A stretch of DNA of 29,299 nt from an uncultured Candidatus Saccharibacteria bacterium (GCA_937902295.1 CALGUM010000127.1:1-29299), one strand, 5' to 3'. Counted from the stretch's first letter, positions 1-8,845 are shown. Numbers and translations are program-made. The notes: generated by a model not told the origin, from the sequence alone.

Positions 1-499
1 ATATCAACAACGGGTCGGTCGATATGGGCAGGGTGTCGTCTGTCCACGCAAACTTCACTTCGGGGACCCATACCTGCGGCGCAAACAACTTTGTATCGTG
101 ATCTTGCACGGCGTAGCGTGAGTACGCAGGCAAGCGGTAGCCGTGACCACCGTCCCACGTTACCAGGAGCTTATACTTCATTCCGTGCCGCAGGGTCTCA
201 GCAGGCAAGTGCAATACCCATGTGTCGCCCTCGCGCGTGAACTGGTCGGCAGGAGTGGCACTCCAATCGTTGTCATCACTGACTAGGGCAACGGCGCTTG
301 CATGTGGCGCCCATTCTCGCAGTACCCAACCATCTGCATGCTTATGGAGTCCAAAATGCAAGTATCCTAGCGCAAATTCAGCTGCCGATTTACCACCTAA
401 GATCCGGCGCGAATGTGTCAATATATGCGCCGCGCGCGCGGCAAGCGCATCTGTATAGGGCTCGAGCCACGGGTCGACCTGCGTCAGTTTTTTAATCAT
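1..499 (-). CDS. glgB: 1,4-alpha-glucan (glycogen) branching enzyme, N-terminal part, cut by the window edge
   Basis: The open frame starts at the ATG at 499 and runs off the left edge with no stop, giving about 166 residues. Residues 46-80 read like the CBM48 entry of eukaryotic-type branching enzymes: FGLHKHADGW, then LREWAPHASAV, then a D-x-N-D-W turn. The later stretch KLFAPQVWVPEVKFAW matches the linker before the catalytic barrel. The enzyme makes alpha-1,6 branches in glycogen in the cytoplasm; the GH13/GH57-type catalytic part is not in the window, so the call rests on the N-terminal module. A TACAAT box ends 6 nt before the ATG and no good Shine-Dalgarno is seen, so the mRNA may be leaderless. 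Another GH13 enzyme with a CBM48 module, such as a trehalohydrolase or debranching enzyme, is less likely. Confidence 0.8.
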   Translation of the reverse strand, partial: MIKKLTQVDPWLEPYTDALAARAAHILTHSRRILGGKSAAEFALGYLHFGLHKHADGWVLREWAPHASAVALVSDDNDWSATPADQFTREGDTWVLHLPAETLRHGMKYKLLVTWDGGHGYRLPAYSRYAVQDHDTKLFAPQVWVPEVKFAWTDDTLPISTDPLLI

Positions 500-505
500 A
501 ACCTT

Positions 506-511
506 ATTGTA
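506..511 (-). promoter_or_regulatory. -10 box of the branching enzyme gene
   Basis: TACAAT on the minus strand ends 6 nt before the start codon at 499. No good -35 is visible. The spacing fits transcription starting at or next to the ATG. Confidence 0.4.
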
Positions 512-531
512 TCAGATGTAGTACGACGCAA

Positions 532-559
532 ACACAGCCTCTCTATTGAAAGGCTGTGT
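532..559 (-). terminator. Terminator-like hairpin after the 581-aa hydrolase gene
   Basis: ACACAGCCT at 532-540 pairs perfectly with AGGCTGTGT at 551-559 around a 10-nt loop. It lies 21 nt past the stop of the gene ending at 581. The T-run on the minus side is short (TTTGCG), so termination may be imperfect. Confidence 0.6.
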
Positions 560-580
560 GAGGTGGGATGGTAGACAAAT

Positions 581-2326
581 TTACTGTTGTGGCTGCAGCA
601 TACCGTGCACTGCATCAATATCAGCACTAAACTGTGGTGCAATGTACTTCAGGTCGGTTGCGATTTGATTCACATTCACTTGTGGTATAGCCTGCTGTAT
701 TTGTTCTACAACCGGAGCTGCCTGTTCGACAAAATGCTGTACTTCAACTGGCGCTACGTACGCGGGTGCTACAGGAGCGGGTGCAACGTAAACGGGCTCA
801 GCAGGCACATATTCTTGTGCAGGTTGCGCTGGTGCAACAAATGCCTCAGCAGAAACAGGAGCTGGCGCAGGCGAGTGATGCGCCGCCAGAGCTTCTTGAA
901 CACCTGAAATAACCTGGTTAGCTATCGGTTTGTGGTCTGCATGGATCCATGGGGTATTGTTGACAGCCTCATTCAAAGCGCTACCGCCTGCACGTATAGT
1001 AGCTTCATTTGTCGCCTCTGGATTTATAAGTGTTGTATAGAAATTACGTGCTTCTGGTGTCATCTCGAAACCAAGATGCGCTTTCATCGTCTGTTCAAGC
1101 GCAGTGATGTTTGGCGTAATGACATGAGTTACGCCATTGTGACGATACTCCGAAGTAACGGTAGCGTTGCCTGGATTGTGAACATCGTGGAAAACACGAT
1201 CTCCTGGCTGAACGTCGATAATACCAGCGTGGTTTGTAGCGTATCCAAGCCCTTTTTCACCTGTTGTCGCAAGCATGCGTAGCACCGTCACATAGTCCTG
1301 CCGTTCAACGGCCGTGTTGAACGCTTCTGCATCCGCGATAGTAAACGTCGCGTCAGCCATAATGTCGTTTGACACACGGATTTCATTGACAGTGGCAGCA
1401 CCAGTGTCTTTGAGTGGGGAAGTGTCAAATCCTAGCGTATTCATCAGGCGACCTTGCCACGAATCGTGAGCAAGAGTGAGCACACCCTTTTCGCCAGATG
1501 GATCACCAGCGAGATTAAGAATCAACTGACGCTGCTCATCTTCTGAAAGTTTCGAAGCCGCTTCGCGCACTACGTCTGCACCCTGGGAGTAGCCACCAAT
1601 TGTCTTCTGGCCCTCTCCAGCACCTTCGATCACATCTAGCAGCCTAGTAACACCCTGCGCGACAGATTGCTCATAAGGACTTCTGCCTATAAATGGCCCG
1701 GCGCTTGCTTCATAGCCAAGCGTCACCTTATTGCCATCTACGAGATTTTGCGCAGGAGCACTGCCTGTTCCTGGTACATAAGCATCGAGTACGTTAGTTC
1801 TATTGGCAGGCATAATATTGTCGAGTAGTGACTCGGGCAGGACGCCTGATTTATGAGATAGGTAGGCGGCGCCGACAGTGGCTACTCCAGCAGCCAATCC
1901 GATAGCACCGCGACCGAGCCATTTACGTACTTTTGTAGAGCGAGTATCGTCTTCTTTCGATGCGAGTTTTTCTTTTTTGCGAGATAGCTTCTCACGAACC
2001 CTGCTTGCCTTGTCCATAGCGGACATGCCATCAATTGTGGCGTACGCAACACCCATACCAACAGTGTCGCTTACTTTTTCTTTCGCTGCATCCGCGAAAT
2101 TCATTACTTCAGCAGCACGATGTGCAGCAAAGACACCAATTGCCACACCTACACGCTGGCGGCGAGTCATATTCTCCTCCGCTTCGCTCACTGTTTCAAT
2201 ACGCTCTGCGCCCGTCACACTCTGATACGACTCTGCAATATTTTCAAAGGTCTTAGTCTCTTCTTCACTCAACCAGACGGTGTCGTGGTCGCCATTTCCT
2301 CTTGCATGTAGTTCTGTTGCTGACAT
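581..2326 (-). CDS. PE-PPE/cutinase-like alpha/beta hydrolase with membrane anchor and Ala/Pro-rich tail
   Basis: 581 aa. Residues about 1-150 are charged and helical, with a hydrophobic glycine/alanine segment around 137-160 (GAIGLAAGVATVGAAYL) that could be a transmembrane anchor after a basic patch. A hydrolase domain follows, with a nucleophile elbow G-Y-S-Q-G-A near residue 245, as in PE-PPE domain proteins and cutinases of mycobacteria. Residues after about 485 are a low-complexity Ala/Pro/Val-rich tail. The substrate is unknown; an ester or acyl substrate at the cell surface is inference. There is no cleavable signal peptide. The gene stands alone behind a near-consensus promoter, with AGGAG 6 nt before the ATG, and ends at a hairpin. 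It shares the GYSQGA elbow with the secreted protein at 18257-19297, so the two may be related in function. Confidence 0.7.
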   Translation of the reverse strand: MSATELHARGNGDHDTVWLSEEETKTFENIAESYQSVTGAERIETVSEAEENMTRRQRVGVAIGVFAAHRAAEVMNFADAAKEKVSDTVGMGVAYATIDGMSAMDKASRVREKLSRKKEKLASKEDDTRSTKVRKWLGRGAIGLAAGVATVGAAYLSHKSGVLPESLLDNIMPANRTNVLDAYVPGTGSAPAQNLVDGNKVTLGYEASAGPFIGRSPYEQSVAQGVTRLLDVIEGAGEGQKTIGGYSQGADVVREAASKLSEDEQRQLILNLAGDPSGEKGVLTLAHDSWQGRLMNTLGFDTSPLKDTGAATVNEIRVSNDIMADATFTIADAEAFNTAVERQDYVTVLRMLATTGEKGLGYATNHAGIIDVQPGDRVFHDVHNPGNATVTSEYRHNGVTHVITPNITALEQTMKAHLGFEMTPEARNFYTTLINPEATNEATIRAGGSALNEAVNNTPWIHADHKPIANQVISGVQEALAAHHSPAPAPVSAEAFVAPAQPAQEYVPAEPVYVAPAPVAPAYVAPVEVQHFVEQAAPVVEQIQQAIPQVNVNQIATDLKYIAPQFSADIDAVHGMLQPQQ

Positions 2327-2357
2327 AGTGCTCTCCTGATAATCTTATTTATATTCA

Positions 2358-2386
2358 ATATTAACATAAGATGTATTATTTGTCAA
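2358..2386 (-). promoter_or_regulatory. Strong sigma-70-type promoter of the 581-aa hydrolase gene
   Basis: Minus strand: TTGACA (2381-2386), a 17-nt spacer, then TAATAT (2358-2363). The Shine-Dalgarno AGGAG lies at 2333-2337. This is among the best promoters in the window and suggests high expression. Confidence 0.75.
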
Positions 2387-2474
2387 TATTATTTTATGCT
2401 TAGACACAAAGTATGGTCATGTCAAGGATAAGCACTTACGACAGTAGTAACGACTCGCCACAGCAGGGTATCAA

Positions 2475-2483
2475 TGATAGACT
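2475..2483 (+). promoter_or_regulatory. Extended -10 box before the RNA methyltransferase
   Basis: TGA followed by TAGACT (2478-2483), 7 nt before the ATG at 2491. It is the reason for choosing 2491 over 2413. There is no Shine-Dalgarno at either start. Confidence 0.4.
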
Positions 2484-2490
2484 AATAAGA

Positions 2491-3792
2491 ATGTCCCGCA
2501 AAAAACTCACTCCAGCCACCGTCACACTTAGTCACATAGTAGGAGGTGGCCAGACAATTGGCACGCTCGAAACTGGCAAAAAGTGCCTCGTATGGGGTGG
2601 TCTTCCAGGAGAGACGGTAGTCGTTCAGCCTACAAAATCAAAATCTTCATACCTCGAAGGTTACGTAAAAGAAGTGCTCACTGCCTCACCAGATCGCATC
2701 AATCCACACGACCCAAGTAGTTTTTTGAGCACAAGCCCCTGGCAGATTATGCGTTTCGAACAAGAAGCACACTACAAATCTGCCCTCATAGAAGAAGCCT
2801 TTGAACTCCACGATATCGTTCTACCCGATCAGATAGAAACCTATAGCGACGGCGTAGAGTACGAATATCGCAATAAGGTAGAGTTCAGCTTTTGGTATGA
2901 TACTGACACTGATCGGCTTGATCTCGCATTTTTTCGACGGGGCACCCATGGTAAAATTCCGGTTCCTCACACAAGCCTGGCGTCACCAGCCATCACCTCG
3001 GCGTCTCAGCGTATTCTCCAGGTACTAAACGACCAAGAAGTTGGTGGCAGAGCACTCAAGACACTCCTCATCCGTAGCAATCGGCAGGGTGAAGTAGCGT
3101 GGCAACTCTACGTCAAAGATGAAGATTTCGACACCGAACCGATCGTTTCGCACCTCGATTCACTCGCTCAGTCTGGTGAAATTATCTATTCCAATCCAAA
3201 AAGCCCCGCCAGCGTGATTACTTCTGTACTCTACGCAGGCACAAATATTATTTTAGAGGATACGCTCCTCGACGTACCATTTCGCTATGCAACCGAAGGA
3301 TTCTTCCAGATCAATCTACCTGTCTACGAACAAGCACTTCGTGATATGCAGCAATGGATTCCAGTAGACACCGCAGTTGTTGATATGTATAGCGGCGTAG
3401 GTACGATTGGCCTTACAATCGGCGGCGACAATGTCACGCTTGTAGAAATCAGCGAACATGCCGTACGCGAGATGAAGAGGAATATTACCGCACTTGATCG
3501 TAAACTGACTGCACAAGCCATCCTCGCTCCAAGCGAAAAAGCACTCGAACAAATCACCTCAGATCGAACGATCATCCTCGATCCACCTCGCGCTGGACTT
3601 CATGACGATGTAATTCAAAAATTACTAGAAGCTGCACCTTCGCGTATCATTTACCTGAGCTGCAATCCCGTCACCCAAGCTCGCGACGTCGCCAAACTCG
3701 CCGAAGTATACGGCATCCGTGCTCACCGTGGGTATAATTTTTTCCCACGCACCCCACACATAGAGCACCTCGTAATACTCGACAAAAAATAG
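2491..3792 (+). CDS. rlmD: 23S rRNA/tRNA (uracil-5-)-methyltransferase, TrmA/RlmC/RlmD family
   Basis: 433 aa from the ATG at 2491. Order: TRAM-like beta-barrel (residues about 8-70, HIVGGGQTIGTLETGK), insert domain, SAM-binding Rossmann fold (VVDMYSGVGTIGL), then the family signature ILDPPRAGL and the catalytic Cys in LSCNPVTQARD near residue 391, ending with PRTPHIEHLV. It methylates C5 of a uridine in structured RNA using SAM; 23S rRNA is the likeliest target, but a tRNA target cannot be excluded. The CxxC Fe-S cluster cysteines of E. coli RlmD are absent: the equivalent region reads STSPWQIM. The frame extends to an ATG at 2413, but an extended -10 (TGA-TAGACT) ends 7 nt before 2491, and the domain begins there, so I prefer 2491. 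Confidence 0.85.
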   Translation: MSRKKLTPATVTLSHIVGGGQTIGTLETGKKCLVWGGLPGETVVVQPTKSKSSYLEGYVKEVLTASPDRINPHDPSSFLSTSPWQIMRFEQEAHYKSALIEEAFELHDIVLPDQIETYSDGVEYEYRNKVEFSFWYDTDTDRLDLAFFRRGTHGKIPVPHTSLASPAITSASQRILQVLNDQEVGGRALKTLLIRSNRQGEVAWQLYVKDEDFDTEPIVSHLDSLAQSGEIIYSNPKSPASVITSVLYAGTNIILEDTLLDVPFRYATEGFFQINLPVYEQALRDMQQWIPVDTAVVDMYSGVGTIGLTIGGDNVTLVEISEHAVREMKRNITALDRKLTAQAILAPSEKALEQITSDRTIILDPPRAGLHDDVIQKLLEAAPSRIIYLSCNPVTQARDVAKLAEVYGIRAHRGYNFFPRTPHIEHLVILDKK

Positions 3793-3797
3793 TACTC

Positions 3798-4286
3798 TTA
3801 GCTTGTTTTTATACGGCGATATGCAAACTTCGCAATAGTGCGCCATCCGCTCGAAGAGTCGGTATCAAACTGCTTGATCTCACCGTTTTTAACTTCGTGG
3901 ATAATCACAAGAGCAGGATTGTAGGGAGTAAGCGTCCGAAAATACCGCAGATCATCTTCGTGTAGCGGTTTGCGGCCTGGATAGGTAACGCGAAATTTTT
4001 CTATCGCAAGATCATCGAAATAATGTGGTCGACCTTTTGGTGGCAAAAAAAGCTCGGCTTTTAAACCCATGCGCGCGATTATTTTTTGGATATCACCCAG
4101 AGTGTATTTTGACCTGCCGTGTATATAGACATAGAGCTGCTTCTTTTTTGATAAGAATACACTCGCTTCTCCAGTGTGGCCAACTGGAATTTCACGCGCG
4201 ATCATTTGGCGGATTTCTACATCCACACCAAATCGATCTTTTGCAATCTGCTCGATTGCTTCGTCGTCCATCAGATCCACGTTCAT
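3798..4286 (-). CDS. Hypothetical protein, 162 aa
   Basis: I do not recognise this protein. It is soluble, mixed alpha/beta, with no signal peptide or membrane segment and no clear catalytic motif. It is rich in Lys/Arg and aromatic residues: a basic helix-like stretch (DIQKIIARMGLKAELFLPPKGR, here split as DIQKIIARMGLK and AELFLPPKGR) and a C-terminal WRTIAKFAYRRIK. Its stop is 5 nt from the stop of the convergent methyltransferase, with no terminator between. A TATACT box (4293-4298) ends 6 nt before the ATG and there is no Shine-Dalgarno, so a leaderless message is likely. The clean full-length frame and the promoter argue that it is real. Confidence 0.7.
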   Translation of the reverse strand: MNVDLMDDEAIEQIAKDRFGVDVEIRQMIAREIPVGHTGEASVFLSKKKQLYVYIHGRSKYTLGDIQKIIARMGLKAELFLPPKGRPHYFDDLAIEKFRVTYPGRKPLHEDDLRYFRTLTPYNPALVIIHEVKNGEIKQFDTDSSSGWRTIAKFAYRRIKTS

Positions 4287-4292
4287 AGCTAC

Positions 4293-4298
4293 AGTATA
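4293..4298 (-). promoter_or_regulatory. -10 box, leaderless type, for the 162-aa gene
   Basis: Minus-strand TATACT ends 6 nt before the ATG at 4286. A weak TTTAGT lies 17 nt further upstream (4316-4321). Confidence 0.5.
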
Positions 4299-4335
4299 GC
4301 ACCCCTGCTAGCGATACTAAACACCTCTAATATGC

Positions 4336-4364
4336 TTGTGTTTTCTCTTTCATTCATATATACT
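4336..4364 (+). promoter_or_regulatory. Promoter of the 354-aa hydrolase
   Basis: TTGTGT (4336-4341), a 17-nt spacer, then TATACT (4359-4364). Transcription would begin near 4371, leaving a leader of about 23 nt that carries the Shine-Dalgarno. Confidence 0.6.
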
Positions 4365-4393
4365 TGCGCCACCACACAAAAAAGGAGCGTTTC

Positions 4394-5458
4394 ATGACCA
4401 CTTCTATAGACAAAAACCTTGTACCATCTTTCTCTACTAACACCATGCCCCGCGACGAAAGCGGGGATTTTTTGTACCAACCATTTGAAAACGATGTAGC
4501 TCGCACACGCCAGGTCAATGAGGATGAAACACGTCATGCGGTGATATTGAGAGAGCGAATTGACATGGAGGATGGCACCTATTATGATGTCACTTCGACG
4601 CTTGCGAAAAACCGCACTATCGACATTGGAATCGTCGCGACATCTGCGTGGCTCACGCAGGATAGGGGAATCAATCAAGACCGAGCACTTCGTGCGGCTC
4701 GTATAGGCATTGACACCGTCTTTGTCTCGCCACAGCAAAACTTGAGCCGAAGGGGAAGATTCGGTAAAAGTGTCTGTAATATGATTCGTATAGCTGACCA
4801 CCTTCATTTACGACACGACAGAGATCCGGACAATCTTTGGCTCGATGGCATATCACGTGGCGGCATGCACGCACTTGGAATTACTGCAAAAGCGCCCCAC
4901 ATTGACAACAAGCAGGTCATTTACGGTGACTATACTGTACCGTGTTTTCCAGATGGTATTCAGCCATCAAAAGATATTGCGCTACTACCTAAACTGATTG
5001 GCAACGAGCTTGGCGCGTCAACCGCGCTTTTGCGATTACCGTTTAGCGCTCTCAAACATTACCCCCAAACCGTTCCACTCAATCCAAAGAAGCAGTTTCA
5101 GCAATTCAAAGAAGTGCCCGTGCTCTTGAGCGGTCAGGTAGGAAATGCAGCTCGCAATATGCCAGTCGAAACGTTTGGACATGTCACAAATTATCTAGGA
5201 GATATTATGGGACAGGGGAGTCGCTGGGCACCTATCCTTGAACCCTACGATAATGTTACTGTCGAGAACTTTAAGGGCGGAGGACACGTGAGCATGGTGT
5301 CATCTCGATGCCAAGAAAAATGGGAAGCACGGATACGCGCCGTCCATGAGGTACTCGAAAGTCATCCACAGATTGCTGCACTAGGCCCAGCAGCACTTGC
5401 GGCCGCCGTCCGCGACAACAATGCCGATATATTCAAACACCGTCCAATTGCAGCTTGA
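4394..5458 (+). CDS. Alpha/beta hydrolase fold protein
   Basis: 354 aa. AAAGGAG sits 6 nt before the ATG at 4394 and fixes the start. The middle of the protein has a G-I-S-R-G-G-M nucleophile elbow (Ser near residue 162), and a late G-G-G-H-V-S-M (near 297) can supply the catalytic His, as in serine hydrolases of the alpha/beta fold. There is no signal peptide or membrane segment, so it probably acts in the cytoplasm or leaves by an unknown route. The substrate is unknown. Its first 80 residues resemble nothing I can name. A GC-rich hairpin with a T-run lies inside codons 19-27 and looks like an intrinsic terminator (see the separate entry). It is one of four hydrolases of this fold in the window. 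Confidence 0.7.
   Translation: MTTSIDKNLVPSFSTNTMPRDESGDFLYQPFENDVARTRQVNEDETRHAVILRERIDMEDGTYYDVTSTLAKNRTIDIGIVATSAWLTQDRGINQDRALRAARIGIDTVFVSPQQNLSRRGRFGKSVCNMIRIADHLHLRHDRDPDNLWLDGISRGGMHALGITAKAPHIDNKQVIYGDYTVPCFPDGIQPSKDIALLPKLIGNELGASTALLRLPFSALKHYPQTVPLNPKKQFQQFKEVPVLLSGQVGNAARNMPVETFGHVTNYLGDIMGQGSRWAPILEPYDNVTVENFKGGGHVSMVSSRCQEKWEARIRAVHEVLESHPQIAALGPAALAAAVRDNNADIFKHRPIAA
4448..4473 (+). terminator. Intrinsic-terminator-like hairpin inside the hydrolase coding start
   Basis: CCCCGC (4448-4453), a 7-nt loop GACGAAA, GCGGGG (4461-4466), then A and six T (4468-4473). This is a textbook rho-independent terminator shape, but it begins 54 nt into the open frame, where it is read as M-P-R-D-E-S-G-D-F-L. 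It may act as an attenuator released by translating ribosomes, or be a chance result of coding. Confidence 0.5.
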
Positions 5459-5490
5459 GCGATGGTATCCATACTATAGAGAAGGTGCGC

Positions 5491-5496
5491 TATACT
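5491..5496 (+). promoter_or_regulatory. -10 box before the UvrD-like gene
   Basis: TATACT ends 8 nt before the ATG at 5505; there is no Shine-Dalgarno. It fits the leaderless pattern seen at other genes here. Confidence 0.45.
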
Positions 5497-5504
5497 AGTA
5501 GTGA

Positions 5505-8500
5505 ATGGATTTTTCAACTCGCTACGCCAAACTGAACTCCGCACAACGTGAAGCCGTCGATACTATCGATGGTCCGGTGATGGTAATTGCTGGTCCAGGC
5601 ACAGGTAAAACCGAACTCTTAAGTATGCGTACGGCCAATATTTTACGTAAAACTGATGAATTACCAGAAAATATTTTATGCCTCACTTTTACCGAGAGCG
5701 GCTCTATCGCTATGCAAAAGCGTCTACGCGATGTGATTGGGCGAGATGCATACAATGTATCGATTTACACCTTTCATGCATTTGGTGCAGAAGTTATGTC
5801 GCGCTACCGTGAATACTTTTATAACGGTGCGAACTTTCGTCCAGCCGATGCGCTCACTGTGCACCACATCCTCACGACAATACTCGATGAGCTGCCGTAT
5901 GATAACCCACTACTGAGCCGTATGAACGGCAACTATACGGCGCTTGGTGATATCACGAGTAGCATATCGGATCTCAAGCGCGCCGGTATGTCGGTACGTG
6001 AGTTTACGGCGCTCCTCGACGCTGTTGACACCACACTTGAACAGCTACAAGATACTATTACGGCAATTTTCTCACAGCGCATCTCCAAATCTACCTATGA
6101 TCAACTAATCGAAATTATCCCTACGATCAAATCAATCGAAGAGAATATGCCGCTCGACACCTTGCAGCCTTTCTCCGAAGTACTCCTAGAGAGTCTTGTG
6201 CATGCCCTAGAAGAAGCGGCCACGCATCCAAAAACTACGCCTCCGCTCACCGCCTGGAAACGCGCCTGGCTCACTCAAGACGCGCAGGGCAATCAGGTCT
6301 TACGGGCAACCAAGTACCAACCAAAGCTCCGGGCGCTCGCGGCTATCTACGAACGCTACCTCGAAGCCATGCAAACTGCAGAGCTGATTGACTTCGATGA
6401 CATGATCATGCAAGTAGTCCATGCGCTCGAAACCCACTCGGAACTCCGCTATGAGTTGCAGGAAAAATATCACTATATTATGGTTGATGAATTCCAAGAC
6501 ACCAACCTCTCGCAGATGCGTATTTTGCGAAGCCTTACCAACAACCCAGTTGTAGAGGAGTCGCCAAATATTCTTGTGGTCGGTGACGATGACCAAGCGA
6601 TTTATGGGTTCCAGGGTGCGGAAGTGGGCAATATCCTGACGTTTAACCAACTCTATCCCAGTGTGAGGCGTATCACACTCCGCGACAATTACCGGAGTGT
6701 GGCACCTATTCTCACTGGGGCGCGAGACGTCATCACTCAGGCAGATGAGCGGCTGGAGCGTCTACTCGAAGGAGTCGACAAAACACTCACGGCTCACATG
6801 GAGTCACCCGATACAGCTGCACAAGTTATAGAACTGCCGAATTCGCACGCAGAACGCGCCTGGATCGCACATACAATCGCTGAGCACATTTCGCAAGGTG
6901 TTGCCCCGGCGTCTATTGCCGTCATTGCAAAGACACACAAAGACCTGGTTGCACTCCTCGAGTACATGGTGCAAAAAAATATTCCGGTGAGTTACGACCG
7001 CCGCGACAATGTGCTCGATGATGAAGTAATTATTCAACTCGAACATGTTGGTCACGTTATTTGGGCATTATTCCGCGGCGACCATCCTGCTGCAAATGCA
7101 CATCTTCCAGAGATGCTTAGCCATCCGGCATGGAACATCGCACCTGAGACACTTTGGGACATCAGCCTCAACGCATCCTCGAACCGACAGACATGGCTCG
7201 AAACAATGCGCCACCACGATGCTACCAGTGAACTTTGGGCTTGGCTGCAATCGTGCGCAAAAGAGCTCACTCATACGCCGCTCGAGCGTATGCTCGATAT
7301 CCTGCTCGGCACGACAAAACTTGATGGTGAGTATACGTCACCACTGCGCGAATACTTCTTCCCAGCGCATGAATTTGAGCACGATGCATCGCGCTATCTC
7401 ATGCACCTCGAAAATCTTACTGCCATACGCACTCAACTTCGCCAACACCAGGCTGCGCTCGAGAGCGCGCGACTCCCAGAGTTTCTCGAGTTTATAGAAC
7501 AGCACCGCACGACTGACACGCGCATCACAAGCCTTCGTCATGTCGGTCAAGACGATGAGGCTGTGCAACTGCTCACCGCCCATGGCTCAAAGGGACTTGA
7601 ATACGACCATGTCTTTATTGTGAATGCGACTGACAGCGTGTGGGGCAAAAAGGCAAGCGGTCGTAGCGCAACGATTCAATATCCACCACATCTTCGCCTG
7701 GCGAGAAATAGCGGCAATTACGATGAGCGCCTGCGTCTGTTTTTCGTAGCCATGACCCGTGCGCGTACGCACCTTCATATTTCGTACGCACGAGAAAACG
7801 ACAGCGCAAAAGAGACACTGCCTGCCGGATTCCTCGTCGACAGCCAGCTCACGTCCGTACAATCAGATGACCCCCATGCACACACCACTCCGCTCGAAGC
7901 CGCCGAACGAATATGGTATGCACCAATTGTATCGCTGCCAACACACAGCATGCAGGACTTACTCGCACCATTACTTGCTCAGTATAAAATTAGTGCCACA
8001 CATGTGAACGCGTTTATCGACGTGTCGCAGGGTGGACCGCAGACATTTTTGCTCAACAATCTGCTCCGTTTTCCAAGTAGTCCAAGTCCGCACGCCAATT
8101 ACGGCACAGCTATCCATGCGACACTGCAACGAGCCCACGATTATATACGGGCCCACAAATCGCCACAACCAGAGGAAGATATTCTCCATGAGTTCGAAAA
8201 GTCGCTCGAACAAATGCCCTTTACACCAGAAGAGTTGCCCACATACCTCCAGAAGGGAAGTGATGCCCTCCGCGCATTTCTAAACCAACACTACGCAAGC
8301 TTTTCGCCGGAGCAGCATGCAGAACTTAATTTCTCCTACCAAGATGTATGGCTCGAAGAAGCGCACCTTACTGGAAAACTCGACGTAGTGATGTTTGACA
8401 CCCAAGCGATGACCGCCACCGTGACAGACTACAAGACAGGTGGTTCTTTGAAAGATTGGGACAAAGGCCCAGACTACCAGAAAATCAAGGCACATAAGTA

Positions 8501-8789
8501 TCGCCAGCAACTTTTGTTTTATAAACTACTTATCGAACACTCACGTGAGTGGCGCAAGTACACTATGACTCGGGGCGTTCTGCAGTTCGTGGAGCCCGAC
8601 AAGGCGGGAAACATCGTTGCACTTGAACTTTCCGACATAGATACAGATGAACTTGCCCGATTTGCACAACTCGTCCAGGCTGTATGGCATCGTATTCAGA
8701 CGCTGGACTTTCCGGATACCTCTAGGTACGATGCGACACTCGCGGGCATTAAGCAGTTTGAAGAAGATTTGTTAACAGATACTATATAG
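5505..8789 (+). CDS. UvrD/PcrA-family superfamily 1 helicase fused to a RecB-type nuclease
   Basis: 1094 aa. Residues 29-36 are the Walker A (AGPGTGKT). Motif II DEFQDTN is near 327, VGDDDQAIYGFQG near 359, and motif VI VAMTRAR near 747. The C-terminus has a PDDEXK nuclease of the RecB/Cas4 group: TGKLDVV near 958, DYKTGG near 974, and QLLFYKLL after it. No Fe-S cysteine set like that of AddB/AdnA is obvious. Such helicase-nuclease proteins process double-strand DNA ends for recombination and degrade linear DNA. No AddB/RecC-like partner lies next to it, so it may work alone or with a partner elsewhere. The gene starts after a TATACT box and is followed within 28 nt by a new promoter. Confidence 0.9.
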   Translation: MDFSTRYAKLNSAQREAVDTIDGPVMVIAGPGTGKTELLSMRTANILRKTDELPENILCLTFTESGSIAMQKRLRDVIGRDAYNVSIYTFHAFGAEVMSRYREYFYNGANFRPADALTVHHILTTILDELPYDNPLLSRMNGNYTALGDITSSISDLKRAGMSVREFTALLDAVDTTLEQLQDTITAIFSQRISKSTYDQLIEIIPTIKSIEENMPLDTLQPFSEVLLESLVHALEEAATHPKTTPPLTAWKRAWLTQDAQGNQVLRATKYQPKLRALAAIYERYLEAMQTAELIDFDDMIMQVVHALETHSELRYELQEKYHYIMVDEFQDTNLSQMRILRSLTNNPVVEESPNILVVGDDDQAIYGFQGAEVGNILTFNQLYPSVRRITLRDNYRSVAPILTGARDVITQADERLERLLEGVDKTLTAHMESPDTAAQVIELPNSHAERAWIAHTIAEHISQGVAPASIAVIAKTHKDLVALLEYMVQKNIPVSYDRRDNVLDDEVIIQLEHVGHVIWALFRGDHPAANAHLPEMLSHPAWNIAPETLWDISLNASSNRQTWLETMRHHDATSELWAWLQSCAKELTHTPLERMLDILLGTTKLDGEYTSPLREYFFPAHEFEHDASRYLMHLENLTAIRTQLRQHQAALESARLPEFLEFIEQHRTTDTRITSLRHVGQDDEAVQLLTAHGSKGLEYDHVFIVNATDSVWGKKASGRSATIQYPPHLRLARNSGNYDERLRLFFVAMTRARTHLHISYARENDSAKETLPAGFLVDSQLTSVQSDDPHAHTTPLEAAERIWYAPIVSLPTHSMQDLLAPLLAQYKISATHVNAFIDVSQGGPQTFLLNNLLRFPSSPSPHANYGTAIHATLQRAHDYIRAHKSPQPEEDILHEFEKSLEQMPFTPEELPTYLQKGSDALRAFLNQHYASFSPEQHAELNFSYQDVWLEEAHLTGKLDVVMFDTQAMTATVTDYKTGGSLKDWDKGPDYQKIKAHKYRQQLLFYKLLIEHSREWRKYTMTRGVLQFVEPDKAGNIVALELSDIDTDELARFAQLVQAVWHRIQTLDFPDTSRYDATLAGIKQFEEDLLTDTI

Positions 8790-8816
8790 GGTGTATTACT
8801 TCTACCGATAAGACGC

Positions 8817-8845
8817 TTGACGAATACGGCAATATGCGATATGAT
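8817..8845 (+). promoter_or_regulatory. Promoter of the structured tRNA-like locus
   Basis: TTGACG (8817-8822), a 17-nt spacer, then TATGAT (8840-8845). No coding gene starts soon after: the expected transcript from about 8852 runs straight into the folded region. Confidence 0.6.
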
